This document shows, in pieces, positions 26,164-33,337 of a DNA stretch of 64,000 nucleotides (positions are counted from its first letter, which is position 1; each line of letters begins with the position of its first letter). The stretch comes from Corticicoccus populi. Lineage in GTDB: Bacteria > Bacillota > Bacilli > Staphylococcales > Salinicoccaceae. The notes under the pieces are model-generated. The model searched no databases, was not told the DNA's origin, and worked only from the letters and a program-made list of their open reading frames with translations. The position numbers and the translations under genes are program-made. The stretch is from contig NZ_JBHUOQ010000004.1 of assembly GCF_042686195.1 (NCBI RefSeq), forward strand, positions 124,001 through 188,000, read 5' to 3'.

Positions 26164-27207
26164 CTAGTGTTGGATAATAGGTGCCTGCTCTATTGTTTTA
26201 TTTTCCATTTCAACAAGCAGGTTGATATGCTGCATCAAATCTTTAAATTCTGCCGGCGTTAAGCACTGCTGGCCGTCACTCCATGCATTTTCAGGGTCCT
26301 GATGCACTTCGATCTGCAGACCGTTTGCACCTGCTGTAACTGCTGATTTAGCCATAGACGGAATTAAGTATCTGACACCTGCCGCATGACTTGGATCCAC
26401 AACAATTGGAAGATGTGACTCTTTTTGAATCACCGGAACAGCCTGAATATCCAATGTATTTCTTGTAGCTGTTTCAAATGTACGGATACCGCGCTCACAG
26501 AAGATTACATTGTTGTTTCCGCCTGCCATAATGTATTCAGCTGACATTAACCACTCCTGAATCGTTGAAGACATACCACGCTTTAATAGTACCGGCTTGT
26601 TTGTCTGTCCAAGTACCTTTAATAAGTCGAAGTTCTGCATATTACGTGCACCAACCTGAATCACATCAACCATTTCAACGAAATCATCAATATGTTCTGT
26701 TCCCATTAATTCAGAAACAACCGGAAGGCCAGTCTCCTGTTTTGCAACATTTAAAATTCTAAGTCCTTCTTTACCAAGACCCTGGAAGCTGTATGGTGAC
26801 GTACGCGGCTTGTAAGCACCGCCACGCAGTGTATTTGCTCCTGCTTCTTTCAGTTGTTTCGCAAGTGCAACTGTATCATCTTCATTTTCAACAGAGCACG
26901 GCCCCGCACATACCATGAAGTTCGATCCGCCAACCTTTACTCCGCCAACATCAATCACACTGTCATCTTCATGGAATCTTCTGTTTGCTTTCTTATACGG
27001 CGCCTGAATTCTGTACACCCCATCTACTATTCTGTATTTTTTAAAGTCATTATCAGCCACTTTTGAAGTATCTCCAATTAAACCAATAATCGTCCGGCGT
27101 TCACCGTCTGAACGGTGTACCTTAAATCCTGCTGCTTCAATATTCTCTACCAGTGTCTGTACCTCAGATTCTTTTGCATCGTGTGTTACGTGAATAATCA
27201 TACTCAA
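26164..27207 (-). CDS. aroF: 3-deoxy-7-phosphoheptulonate (DAHP) synthase, class I-beta
   Basis: DAHP synthase starts the shikimate pathway by joining phosphoenolpyruvate and erythrose-4-phosphate. The 347-residue protein has an N-terminal ferredoxin-like regulatory domain (about 1-75, MIIHVTHDAKESEVQTLVEN). The catalytic barrel follows, with MVCAGPCSVENEDD, LRGGAYKPRTSPYSFQGLG, CERGIRTFE and PIVVDPSHAAG. The N-terminal domain suggests Phe/Tyr or chorismate/prephenate feedback. TGGGAGGTC precedes the ATG. The gene lies downstream of a Phe/Tyr leader peptide and attenuator, so end-product control is predicted at both transcription and protein level. Confidence 0.94.
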   Translation of the reverse strand: MSMIIHVTHDAKESEVQTLVENIEAAGFKVHRSDGERRTIIGLIGDTSKVADNDFKKYRIVDGVYRIQAPYKKANRRFHEDDSVIDVGGVKVGGSNFMVCAGPCSVENEDDTVALAKQLKEAGANTLRGGAYKPRTSPYSFQGLGKEGLRILNVAKQETGLPVVSELMGTEHIDDFVEMVDVIQVGARNMQNFDLLKVLGQTNKPVLLKRGMSSTIQEWLMSAEYIMAGGNNNVIFCERGIRTFETATRNTLDIQAVPVIQKESHLPIVVDPSHAAGVRYLIPSMAKSAVTAGANGLQIEVHQDPENAWSDGQQCLTPAEFKDLMQHINLLVEMENKTIEQAPIIQH

Positions 27208-27227
27208 AGACCTCCCAATAATATTAT

Positions 27228-27266
27228 AAAAAATAAACTGCCACTTATGTTATAAATAAGTGGCAG
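27228..27266 (-). terminator. Attenuator terminator in the DAHP synthase leader
   Basis: On the minus strand CTGCCACTTAT (27266-27256) pairs perfectly with ATAAGTGGCAG (27248-27238) around a TTATAAC loop, followed by TTTATTTTTT. It lies between the promoter and the DAHP synthase start (27207), so it is a premature terminator. Its 5' arm can also pair with an upstream segment (27301-27309), which makes it conditional. Confidence 0.92.
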
Positions 27267-27397
27267 CAGATAAAATTCTATATAGAGAACCGATCCTCCA
27301 GCCACTTATCTATTAAATGGCTAGACATTACAAAATGCTTTAGCCATCATTGATACAAACTTTCGTTTAACGTTTGTACGCAATGATGTGTACAAAC
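27256..27397 (-). promoter_or_regulatory. Chain of alternative hairpins (attenuation switch) before DAHP synthase
   Basis: Reading the minus strand, these helices compete. A: 27390-27397 with 27372-27379 (8 bp). B: 27372-27388 with 27345-27360 (two 7-8 bp helices). C: 27341-27346 with 27318-27323. D: 27318-27322 with 27300-27304. E (antiterminator): 27301-27309 with 27256-27264 (9 bp). F is the terminator at 27238-27266. A excludes B, C excludes D, and E excludes F. The inferred logic is that A-C-E gives read-through and B-D-F gives termination. The pairings are visible in the sequence; the switching order is inference. Confidence 0.75.
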
Positions 27398-27401
27398 GGC
27401 A

Positions 27402-27458
27402 TCAAAAATAGCTAAAGTAAAATCGATTATTAATTTGTTGTTTTGTAAGTCCCAACAT
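27402..27458 (-). CDS. Phe/Tyr-rich leader peptide of the DAHP synthase operon
   Basis: The 18-codon frame reads MLGLTKQQINNRFYFSYF and then TGA. Five of the last six sense codons are Phe or Tyr (27405-27422). A TTGGAGCG ribosome site stands eight bases before the ATG, and a consensus promoter lies about 37 bases upstream. It is followed by competing hairpins and an intrinsic terminator. These are the features of a ribosome-mediated attenuation leader such as pheL. Stalling at the aromatic codons would leave hairpin A free to form, whereas a ribosome at the stop codon would mask it. It is far shorter than normal gene-calling limits. Confidence 0.85.
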   Translation of the reverse strand: MLGLTKQQINNRFYFSYF

Positions 27459-27494
27459 AAGAATCGCTCCAATTTGTAATGTATGTTGTTTGCA

Positions 27495-27523
27495 ATTATA
27501 TGCTGTGAAAATTCTTTTGTCAA
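27495..27523 (-). promoter_or_regulatory. Consensus promoter of the DAHP synthase operon
   Basis: On the minus strand TTGACA (27523-27518), a 17-base spacer and TATAAT (27500-27495) form a perfect sigma-A promoter. Transcription should start near 27488, about 30 bases before the leader peptide ATG. Confidence 0.93.
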
Positions 27524-27560
27524 TATATAAAATGAAATAATTTTCAGATTTTTTTGATTC

Positions 27561-27589
27561 TTGCTGTTTCATTCATTTATCTATATACT
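27561..27589 (+). promoter_or_regulatory. Promoter of tyrA
   Basis: TTGCTG (27561-27566), a 17-base spacer and TATACT (27584-27589) lie about 30 bases upstream of the tyrA start. This would be divergent from the attenuated aromatic operon and itself shows no leader peptide or terminator. Confidence 0.7.
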
Positions 27590-27618
27590 CTCACATATAA
27601 ATTATTCGGAGGGATCAC

Positions 27619-28476
27619 ATGAAAATTGTCATTGTGGGGCTTGGAAATATCGGAGGTTCTTTCGCCTTAGCGATTAAAGAATCGGGCCTTAACCACGAAG
27701 TATACGCTATAGATAAAGATATAGAGACTCTGCGTACGGCAGAAGAACAGAATTTGATCATCCAGGGGTTTGAATCACCTTCTGAAATCATTCCAAAAGC
27801 AGACTTCATTATTTTCTCAGTGTATCCATTAATTCTTGAAGATGTTGTCCGTTCATATATTCCATATTTAAGCGACGGCACTATTATTACAGATGTAACG
27901 GGGGTAAAGCGCAATATCATCGGCAGTATTGAACCGTTACTTCCGGAAAATGTAGACTTTATTTTCAGTCATCCAATGGCCGGCCGCGAGAATAGCGGAC
28001 TTGCTTTCGCCAGTGCCAAAGTCTTTCAGGGCGCAAACTATCTGATTACACCGACACCTAGAAATAAAACTGAAAATGTTCAGTTTCTATCCCAATTTGT
28101 TAAAGATATCGGCTTTAGAAACATTTCGGAAATAACGCCGGAATTTCATGATGAGATTATCGGATTCACCAGTCAGCTCACCCATACTATAGCGATTTCT
28201 CTAATCAACAGTGACTTAGTAGAGCGTAATACAAAGCAGTATACAGGGGACAGCTACCGCGACCTGACCCGCATCGCCAATATAAATGAAAAACTCTGGC
28301 CGGAGTTATTTATTATGAATAAAGATTATTTAGTTGAACACATTGATAACTTTAAGCACCAGCTCGATAAGCTGTCTACTGCGATTAAAGACGAAGATGT
28401 CAAAACGATGGAAGAAATGATGGTCGAGTCAAAAGTAAGGTACCATGACCTTCACAGTCTTGATATGAAAGAATAA
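27619..28476 (+). CDS. tyrA: Prephenate dehydrogenase
   Basis: TyrA oxidises prephenate to 4-hydroxyphenylpyruvate for tyrosine synthesis. The 285-residue protein begins MKIVIVGLGNIGGSFALAIK, a Rossmann NAD-binding motif, and carries DVTGVKRNI, FSHPMAGRENSG with the catalytic His region, and FTSQLTHTIAISLI. It lacks the C-terminal ACT domain that gives longer homologues (about 360 residues) their feedback control. CGGAGGGAT precedes the ATG. It is divergent from the DAHP synthase-chorismate mutase operon, so the two units together make the tyrosine branch. Confidence 0.92.
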   Translation: MKIVIVGLGNIGGSFALAIKESGLNHEVYAIDKDIETLRTAEEQNLIIQGFESPSEIIPKADFIIFSVYPLILEDVVRSYIPYLSDGTIITDVTGVKRNIIGSIEPLLPENVDFIFSHPMAGRENSGLAFASAKVFQGANYLITPTPRNKTENVQFLSQFVKDIGFRNISEITPEFHDEIIGFTSQLTHTIAISLINSDLVERNTKQYTGDSYRDLTRIANINEKLWPELFIMNKDYLVEHIDNFKHQLDKLSTAIKDEDVKTMEEMMVESKVRYHDLHSLDMKE

Positions 28477-28508
28477 AAATGCATCAGGCCTCTGCCTGAT
28501 GCATTTTT
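28475..28508. terminator. Bidirectional terminator between tyrA and guaC
   Basis: AAAAATGCATCAGGC (28475-28489) pairs with GCCTGATGCATTTTT (28494-28508) around a CTCT loop, giving U-runs in both directions. It starts in the tyrA stop codon and ends at the guaC stop. Confidence 0.94.
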
Positions 28509-29491
28509 TAATATACTCTATCACCATTAAAGATAGAACTTTTCACTTTCACGTAGTCCACCGTACGGATGACGTCAAGCTTATCACCGCCTGCATAGGA
28601 AATGGAGGACTGAAGATCCTGCTGCATCTCTGTCAGCGTATCCTGTAATGGTCCTTTATAATCAACAAACATCTTTTTACCTTCGACGTTTTTCTTTTCA
28701 CCTTTTTGGAATTCAGATGCAGAGCCGAAGTACTCTTTAAATTTCTTACCGTCTCTTTCGACCGTTTCTCCCGGTGATTCCTCATGTCCTGCAAATAAAG
28801 AACCAATCATCACCATCGAAGCACCAAAACGAACAGATTTTGCAATGTCACCATGCGTACGAATACCGCCGTCAGCAATAATCGGCTTAGTCGCAGCCTT
28901 TCCGCACAAACGCAGTGCCGCAAGCTGCCAGCCGCCTGTTCCAAAACCAGTTTTAATCTTTGTAATACAAACTTTACCCGGGCCGATACCAACCTTCGTT
29001 GCATCAGCTCCGGCATTTTCAAGCTCACGTACAGCTTCCGGCGTTCCCACGTTTCCGGCAATAACAAATGTTTCCGGTATATTTTTCTTAATATATTGAA
29101 TCATATTGATGACAGCATTCGAGTGTCCGTGTGCAATATCTATTGTGACATAATCCGGAACCAGGCTCTCTTTTTTCAAGTCATCTATAAATTTAAATTC
29201 CTCTTCTTTTACACCGACACTGATTGAAGTAATCAGATCTTTTTTATTCATATCTTTAATAAAATCAATGCGTTCTTCCGGCTTAAAACGATGCATAATA
29301 TAGAAATATCCATTTTCCGCTAAATATAAAGCAATATTTTCGTCAACAATTGTCTGCATGTTTGCCGGCACTACAGGCAGCTTGAATGTATGCTTCCCGA
29401 ATTTTATTGATGTGTCACACTCTGAACGACTATTTACTATACATTTGTTTGGAATTAACTGAATATCTTCATAATCAAATACGTTTTCCAT
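28508..29491 (-). CDS. guaC: GMP reductase
   Basis: GuaC converts GMP to IMP with NADPH, balancing purine nucleotides. The 327-residue protein begins MENVFDYEDIQLIPNKCIVN and contains PVVPANMQTIVDENIA, TIDIAHGHSN, the catalytic cysteine loop KVGIGPGKVCITK, and GGIRTHGDIAKSVRFGA. The length matches the short GuaC form of staphylococci (about 325), without the CBS domains of IMP dehydrogenase. The frame is open further upstream to 29569, but the family N-terminus and the predicted transcription start fix the ATG at 29491. The ribosome site is weak (GGGG). Confidence 0.93.
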   Translation of the reverse strand: MENVFDYEDIQLIPNKCIVNSRSECDTSIKFGKHTFKLPVVPANMQTIVDENIALYLAENGYFYIMHRFKPEERIDFIKDMNKKDLITSISVGVKEEEFKFIDDLKKESLVPDYVTIDIAHGHSNAVINMIQYIKKNIPETFVIAGNVGTPEAVRELENAGADATKVGIGPGKVCITKIKTGFGTGGWQLAALRLCGKAATKPIIADGGIRTHGDIAKSVRFGASMVMIGSLFAGHEESPGETVERDGKKFKEYFGSASEFQKGEKKNVEGKKMFVDYKGPLQDTLTEMQQDLQSSISYAGGDKLDVIRTVDYVKVKSSIFNGDRVY

Positions 29492-29531
29492 ATTATAAAC
29501 CCCGTTTTTCCGAATATTATTTTGAAACAAA

Positions 29532-29582
29532 CGAACTTTGTTCGCCATTAGGTATTCTAGAGTATTCAACCGGCAAAGTCAA
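29532..29582 (-). promoter_or_regulatory. guaC promoter with inverted repeat at the transcription start
   Basis: On the minus strand TTGACT (29582-29577), a 17-base spacer and TAGAAT (29559-29554) form a good promoter. Just downstream lies CGAACAAAGTTCG (29544-29532), a 5-base-arm inverted repeat with CGAA/TTCG halves like those of PurR boxes, at about +4 to +16. The half-site spacing is not the usual PurBox layout, so the regulator is unknown. Confidence 0.65.
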
Positions 29583-29628
29583 TCAAACCATCTAAAATGG
29601 TTTTTTATACATTATTTTAAATTTTTAT

Positions 29629-29656
29629 TTGATTATAGGGGATATTTATGTATAAT
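29629..29656 (+). promoter_or_regulatory. Promoter of argF
   Basis: TTGATT (29629-29634), a 16-base spacer and a perfect TATAAT (29651-29656) lie upstream of argF. The start point is expected near 29663, giving a short leader of about 24 bases before the ATG of the six-codon frame. Confidence 0.75.
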
Positions 29657-29686
29657 GAATTTATTACACTTTTAGGAGTTGGTTAC

Positions 29687-29707
29687 ATGGGACGGTCGAA
29701 TATTTGA
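29687..29707 (+). CDS. Six-codon open frame (MGRSNI) overlapping the argF start
   Basis: An ATG at 29687 has the only good ribosome site in the leader (TTAGGAG, eight bases upstream). It reads MGRSNI and stops at TGA (29705-29707), which overlaps the TTG where argF starts (29704-29706). It could be a coupling mini-gene that delivers ribosomes to the TTG, or the remnant of the true argF start after a small insertion or deletion. The sequence alone cannot decide. Confidence 0.45.
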   Translation: MGRSNI

Positions 29708-30702
29708 CAGTAGACAGTAGTATTACAGGTAAAAGTTTTTTGAAGGAGATTGATTTCAGTCAATCCGAACTTGAGTTTTTGATATCTTATGCTGAAAAAC
29801 TTAAACATCATGTGAGTGATGAAGAACAGCTGGATATTTTGAAAGGGAAACACTTTGCACTGCTGTTTGAAAAGCAGTCTACAAGAACAAGATCTGCATT
29901 CACAGTGGCGGCATCAAAACTTGGTGCACATACTGAATATCTCTCCAAAAATGACATCCAGCTCGGGTCTAAAGAGTCGGTAGAAGATACTGCCAAAGTG
30001 CTGGGTTCAATGTTTGACGGTATTGCTTTCAGAGGCTACGCGCAAAAAACTGTGGAAGAACTCGGTGAGTATGCCTCTGTTCCGGTCTGGAACGCGTTAA
30101 CAAATCAGTGGCACCCCACACAAATGCTTGCTGATTTCTTAACAATAAAAGAAACGCTCGGAACCTATAAAGGTAAAAACATTACATTCATCGGTGATGG
30201 TGATAATAACATGGCAAACTCTCTGCTTGTGACTTCCGTTATTCTCGGTGCAAACATCAACATTGTCGCACCGGATTCACTTCAGCCGTCAGAAAAAGTA
30301 ATGGAGATTGTTTCAGGCCTTCAGCAGAATTCGAACAGTAAAGTGAACATCACTTCATCCATTGAAGACGGTATCGCAGGAAGCGATGTGATATACACTG
30401 ATGTCTGGTGTTCAATGGGTGAGGAAGCTGATTTTGATCGAAAGTACCAGTTGTTGAAAGATTATCAGGTGAATGAAAACCTCATATCTTCTATTAATAA
30501 TCCTGATATTCTATTTCTTCACTGCCTGCCGGCAATTCACGACACCAATACAGATGTCGGAAAAATGGCGTATGAAAAATACGGAACTGTCGGACTTGAA
30601 GTCACTGATGACGTATTCCACGCCTCTTATTCGAAAGTTTTCGAACAGGCTGAAAACCGTATGCATTCGATTAAAGCACTGCTTGCAGCAACGTTCACAT
30701 AA
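29704..30702 (+). CDS. argF: Ornithine carbamoyltransferase
   Basis: The enzyme forms citrulline from ornithine and carbamoyl phosphate. The 332-residue protein has the carbamoyl phosphate motif KQSTRTRSAF (about 58-67), WHPTQMLADF, the SMG loop (WCSMGEEAD) and HCLPAIHDTN for ornithine binding. The only in-frame start near the family N-terminus is TTG at 29704, giving MTVDSSITGKSFLKEIDF; no ATG is available in this frame after the promoter. The start codon overlaps the stop of a six-codon frame with a strong ribosome site. No other arginine genes are adjacent, so an anabolic or catabolic role cannot be decided. Confidence 0.9.
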   Translation: MTVDSSITGKSFLKEIDFSQSELEFLISYAEKLKHHVSDEEQLDILKGKHFALLFEKQSTRTRSAFTVAASKLGAHTEYLSKNDIQLGSKESVEDTAKVLGSMFDGIAFRGYAQKTVEELGEYASVPVWNALTNQWHPTQMLADFLTIKETLGTYKGKNITFIGDGDNNMANSLLVTSVILGANINIVAPDSLQPSEKVMEIVSGLQQNSNSKVNITSSIEDGIAGSDVIYTDVWCSMGEEADFDRKYQLLKDYQVNENLISSINNPDILFLHCLPAIHDTNTDVGKMAYEKYGTVGLEVTDDVFHASYSKVFEQAENRMHSIKALLAATFT

Positions 30703-30736
30703 AATGAGGCTGTCCGGTCATCCGGACAGCCTCATT
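30703..30736. terminator. Bidirectional terminator after argF
   Basis: AATGAGGCTGTCCGG (30703-30717) pairs with CCGGACAGCCTCATT (30722-30736) around TCAT. The U-run is better on the minus strand (TTTTATG), so it serves the convergent membrane-protein gene well. Confidence 0.9.
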
Positions 30737-30742
30737 TCCATT

Positions 30743-31384
30743 CTACGGTTCATTCGCCTTCATTGTATCGCCGACTTCATTTTTCAACCCTCTGAATGTA
30801 ATCACTATTACATAAGCCAGGCTGATTAAAAGCCACCATTCAATAATTGATAAACCAATCAATATCTCACCATTATATATAAACATTCTCAATATGAGCT
30901 GTGTAATTGTAGTCACAACAAACACAGTCAGTATCTTTCTGAAATGATTACTCAAAAAGTACATTGCAGAAAGACTTAACAGTGATACAGCCATCAGCAC
31001 CAGATAAGGCCACTGCGAAAGTGACTGGTACTCGAAATAATTATACAGCATGATAAAACTGACAGCTAAAAACATATATGACTCAACAAAGTACAGACGG
31101 TCAGTCTTATATATTAAATATGCGTAAGACACGACAATCCCGGCGAGAAGTCCTTCAGAGCCGCCGTCTGCATAAATCCAGCTGCTTATTTGGCTGATAT
31201 CGAAAATTAAAAAGGACAATTTATACACCAGAAAGAGAATAATAATTGATTTCAGCCAAAGTTTATATAGTTCCTGCTTATCTTCAGAATCCCAAATCAG
31301 CAGATATGAGATTAAAAATGACGTTACTACAGCAATGTAAACCGGATGTATGATGATACTCCCTATTTGAAACACTTCAAACAT
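30743..31384 (-). CDS. Polytopic membrane protein, function unknown
   Basis: This protein of about 213 residues has roughly seven membrane helices. The N-terminus MFEVFQIGSIIIHPVYIAVV recalls the first helix of prolipoprotein diacylglyceryl transferase-like proteins, but the catalytic motifs of Lgt are absent. The start at 31384 (ATG, with GGGA upstream) is preferred over a TTG at 31399. It lies 21 bases after the short-chain dehydrogenase gene and is probably cotranscribed with it. No family could be named with confidence. Confidence 0.65.
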   Translation of the reverse strand: MFEVFQIGSIIIHPVYIAVVTSFLISYLLIWDSEDKQELYKLWLKSIIILFLVYKLSFLIFDISQISSWIYADGGSEGLLAGIVVSYAYLIYKTDRLYFVESYMFLAVSFIMLYNYFEYQSLSQWPYLVLMAVSLLSLSAMYFLSNHFRKILTVFVVTTITQLILRMFIYNGEILIGLSIIEWWLLISLAYVIVITFRGLKNEVGDTMKANEP

Positions 31385-31405
31385 ATTTTCAAATCCCAAC
31401 TAAAT

Positions 31406-32225
31406 TTATCGTTTAATTATTGATGAAATTATTTTATCATATATTTTCTGCGGCACTAAATGAATCAGATGATTTTGAAGCATTGATTTTGCGTCTGTTC
31501 TATAAACAGGTTTTACTTTATCACTCAGCAGTGCATACAGCATAATATCTTTTACGACAGTCATGCCCGGTGCCCGTTCAAAAGCATCAAGCATATAACT
31601 TTTAAGTTCACCCATCATTGGATAATATGGGCTATTCTCATCATCAATATAACTGTTGTTAAGGGCATTTTCTTTGAAATCAGTTTTGACGATACCGGGC
31701 TCTATCATTACAACATCGATACCAAAGTCCTTTACTTCCTGTCTTAATGCTGTACCAATTGCACGTACTGCATGTTTTGTCGCGGAATAATATCCCATCC
31801 CTTTGGTCGACACATGTGCCGCAGTAGAACTGGTAATTACAATCCTGCCTGCCCTGTTCTTTCTCATCACAGGAAGAACCGACTTTATCGTCTCCACAAG
31901 ACCAAAAACATTTACGTCAAATTGTGCTTTTACAGCAGATCCCGGGACATCCTCAACCGTACCGTACACACCAAACCCTGCATTAACGAGTACCGCATCT
32001 ATAGTGCCGTAATCCTTCACAATTTGGGCAGCAGTATCTTCCACATCTGCTTCATAACGTACATCCAGCGGGTAAACCACCGCACCATCAGCCTCTAAAA
32101 TATTCAACCTGTCCGTCCTTCTCGCACTGACACACACAATTATGGTTCGTGTATCTCAATAAATCCTGTGCCGCCGAAAAACCGAATCCGCTTGATGCAC
32201 CTGTAATCCAAATCACTTTACTCAT
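31406..32225 (-). pseudogene. Short-chain dehydrogenase/reductase, frameshifted near its N-terminus
   Basis: Two reading frames together make one SDR. The first frame starts at ATG 32225 (AGAGGG site) and encodes MSKVIWITGASSGFGFSAAQ, the TGxxxGxG nucleotide-binding motif, running into DLLRYTNHN. After the TGTGTGTG tract (about 32129-32139) the protein continues in the next frame as VCVSARRTDRLNILEADG, LVNAGFGVYG, ITSSTAAHVS and YYSATKHAVRAI (catalytic Ser-Tyr-Lys) to the stop at 31406. The whole span is 820 bases, not a multiple of three. Loss of one GT unit would explain the break. It may be a sequencing error, a pseudogene or a slippage switch. Confidence 0.82.
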
Positions 32226-32264
32226 AACAGAGACCCTCTATTCAATATAAATAAAATACGTGGA

Positions 32265-33005
32265 TCAGCCTTTTAGAAAATCAAAGAAGCCGCCGAAAAT
32301 TCCTTTTTTCTCAGGTTTCTTTTCATTCTCCTCTTGTTCCTGTTCTTCTGATTTATATTCACCCATATCAATGTTATTCCCTGTTTCTTCAGAGCTTTCT
32401 TCCCCGTCAGCAGTCTCCTCCTGATTCGAATCCTCCTGCTCCTGATTAGATGATTCCTCAGCAGACTGTTCACTTTCTTCTGTTTCAGCTGCATTGTCAG
32501 TAGTATCTTCATCATCCGGTGCGTCGTCTTTTGAATCTTCTTCTTTGTCTTCTTCGGAATACTCTAAATAATTCTGTCTAGGCTGATTATCATACTCTTC
32601 CAGCCGGTGGACCAAATTATTAATATTTGATTTTAAATCCCTGTTTTCTTCCTGGATATCTTCCAGTTTCTCCATTACTTTAATGAACATCTCTGTTACA
32701 TCGTTATTATTAACGTTTTTTTGTACTGAATTTTCATTTTTAGAGAGAATACTGTCAAGATTCCCTACGACTTCATCAGCTGCGGTCTCAAGAGTATATG
32801 CTGGCTGTTTAGCCTGTACAATCAATTCCTTCAGCACTACCACATCATTACTGGAAAAGAGACGTCTGTTATGCTCATCTTTTGCAACATTGTAATCTCT
32901 GTCTTCAAGCAATCTTACATACTTTCTTACATTCTGGTCTGATAAATCCACCATTTCAGTAACCTGCGCGGTTGTATAAAAAACTGCTTTGTTTGATTCG
33001 CTCAT
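32265..33005 (-). CDS. MerR-type HTH protein with acidic C-terminal region and amphipathic tail
   Basis: The 246-residue protein has four parts. Residues 8-70 are a MerR-like winged helix (FYTTAQVTEMVDLSDQNVRKY, NRRLFSSNDVVVLKEL). Residues 100-140 are a predicted coiled coil (EMFIKVMEKLEDIQEENRDL). Residues 148-228 are almost all Glu, Asp, Ser, Gln and Asn. The last 18 residues, KKPEKKGIFGGFFDFLKG, look like a membrane-binding amphipathic helix. The plan resembles the chromosome-anchoring protein RacA more than a metabolite-sensing MerR regulator. GGAGG precedes the ATG at 33005; an earlier ATG at 33020 overlaps that site. Function is unproven. Confidence 0.75.
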   Translation of the reverse strand: MSESNKAVFYTTAQVTEMVDLSDQNVRKYVRLLEDRDYNVAKDEHNRRLFSSNDVVVLKELIVQAKQPAYTLETAADEVVGNLDSILSKNENSVQKNVNNNDVTEMFIKVMEKLEDIQEENRDLKSNINNLVHRLEEYDNQPRQNYLEYSEEDKEEDSKDDAPDDEDTTDNAAETEESEQSAEESSNQEQEDSNQEETADGEESSEETGNNIDMGEYKSEEQEQEENEKKPEKKGIFGGFFDFLKG

Positions 33006-33337
33006 TATATTATCCTCCATATAACCTCATTCTGTTTTCAATATATATTTTACCATCAATGCAGCCTGTTATCCAACAACTTTATAACGTTGCAGTAACT
33101 ATAGTGCGATATGCGTTATAACACATATTAAACAATTAGTGTAAAAGTGTTTTCAGCATTACAACCAGCACTTCTATTATATCGTTACTTTTTCATATAA
33201 AAATATAATTTTACATCGTGATTCATTTTTAAATTAAAGAATACAAAAGTATTTTCGTAATAGTCTGTTTATGAAGCACCTTATAGTTTATAATAGTCGT
33301 AATTATCTAATTAAGATTAATCACTGGAGGCTAATAC
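33006..33337. other. Long divergent intergenic region with an inverted repeat
   Basis: These 332 bases separate the MerR-type gene from the metI-like gene. They contain the inverted repeat TTATAACG (33082-33089) and CGTTATAA (33114-33121), 24 bases apart, close to the MerR-type gene, and a TATAAT-like element (TTTATAATAG) near 33287. I find no S-box, T-box or terminator, so methionine control of the metI-like gene is not visible here. Confidence 0.6.

Noticed and set aside
29587..29606. AACCAT-CTAAA-ATGGTT hairpin followed by T residues as a terminator before argF
   Set aside because: No transcript is known to enter it on the plus strand; it lies upstream of both divergent promoters and has only six base pairs.
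33122..33337. An S-box or T-box upstream of the metI-like gene
   Set aside because: None of the conserved S-box blocks, the T-box core sequence or a terminator hairpin is present.
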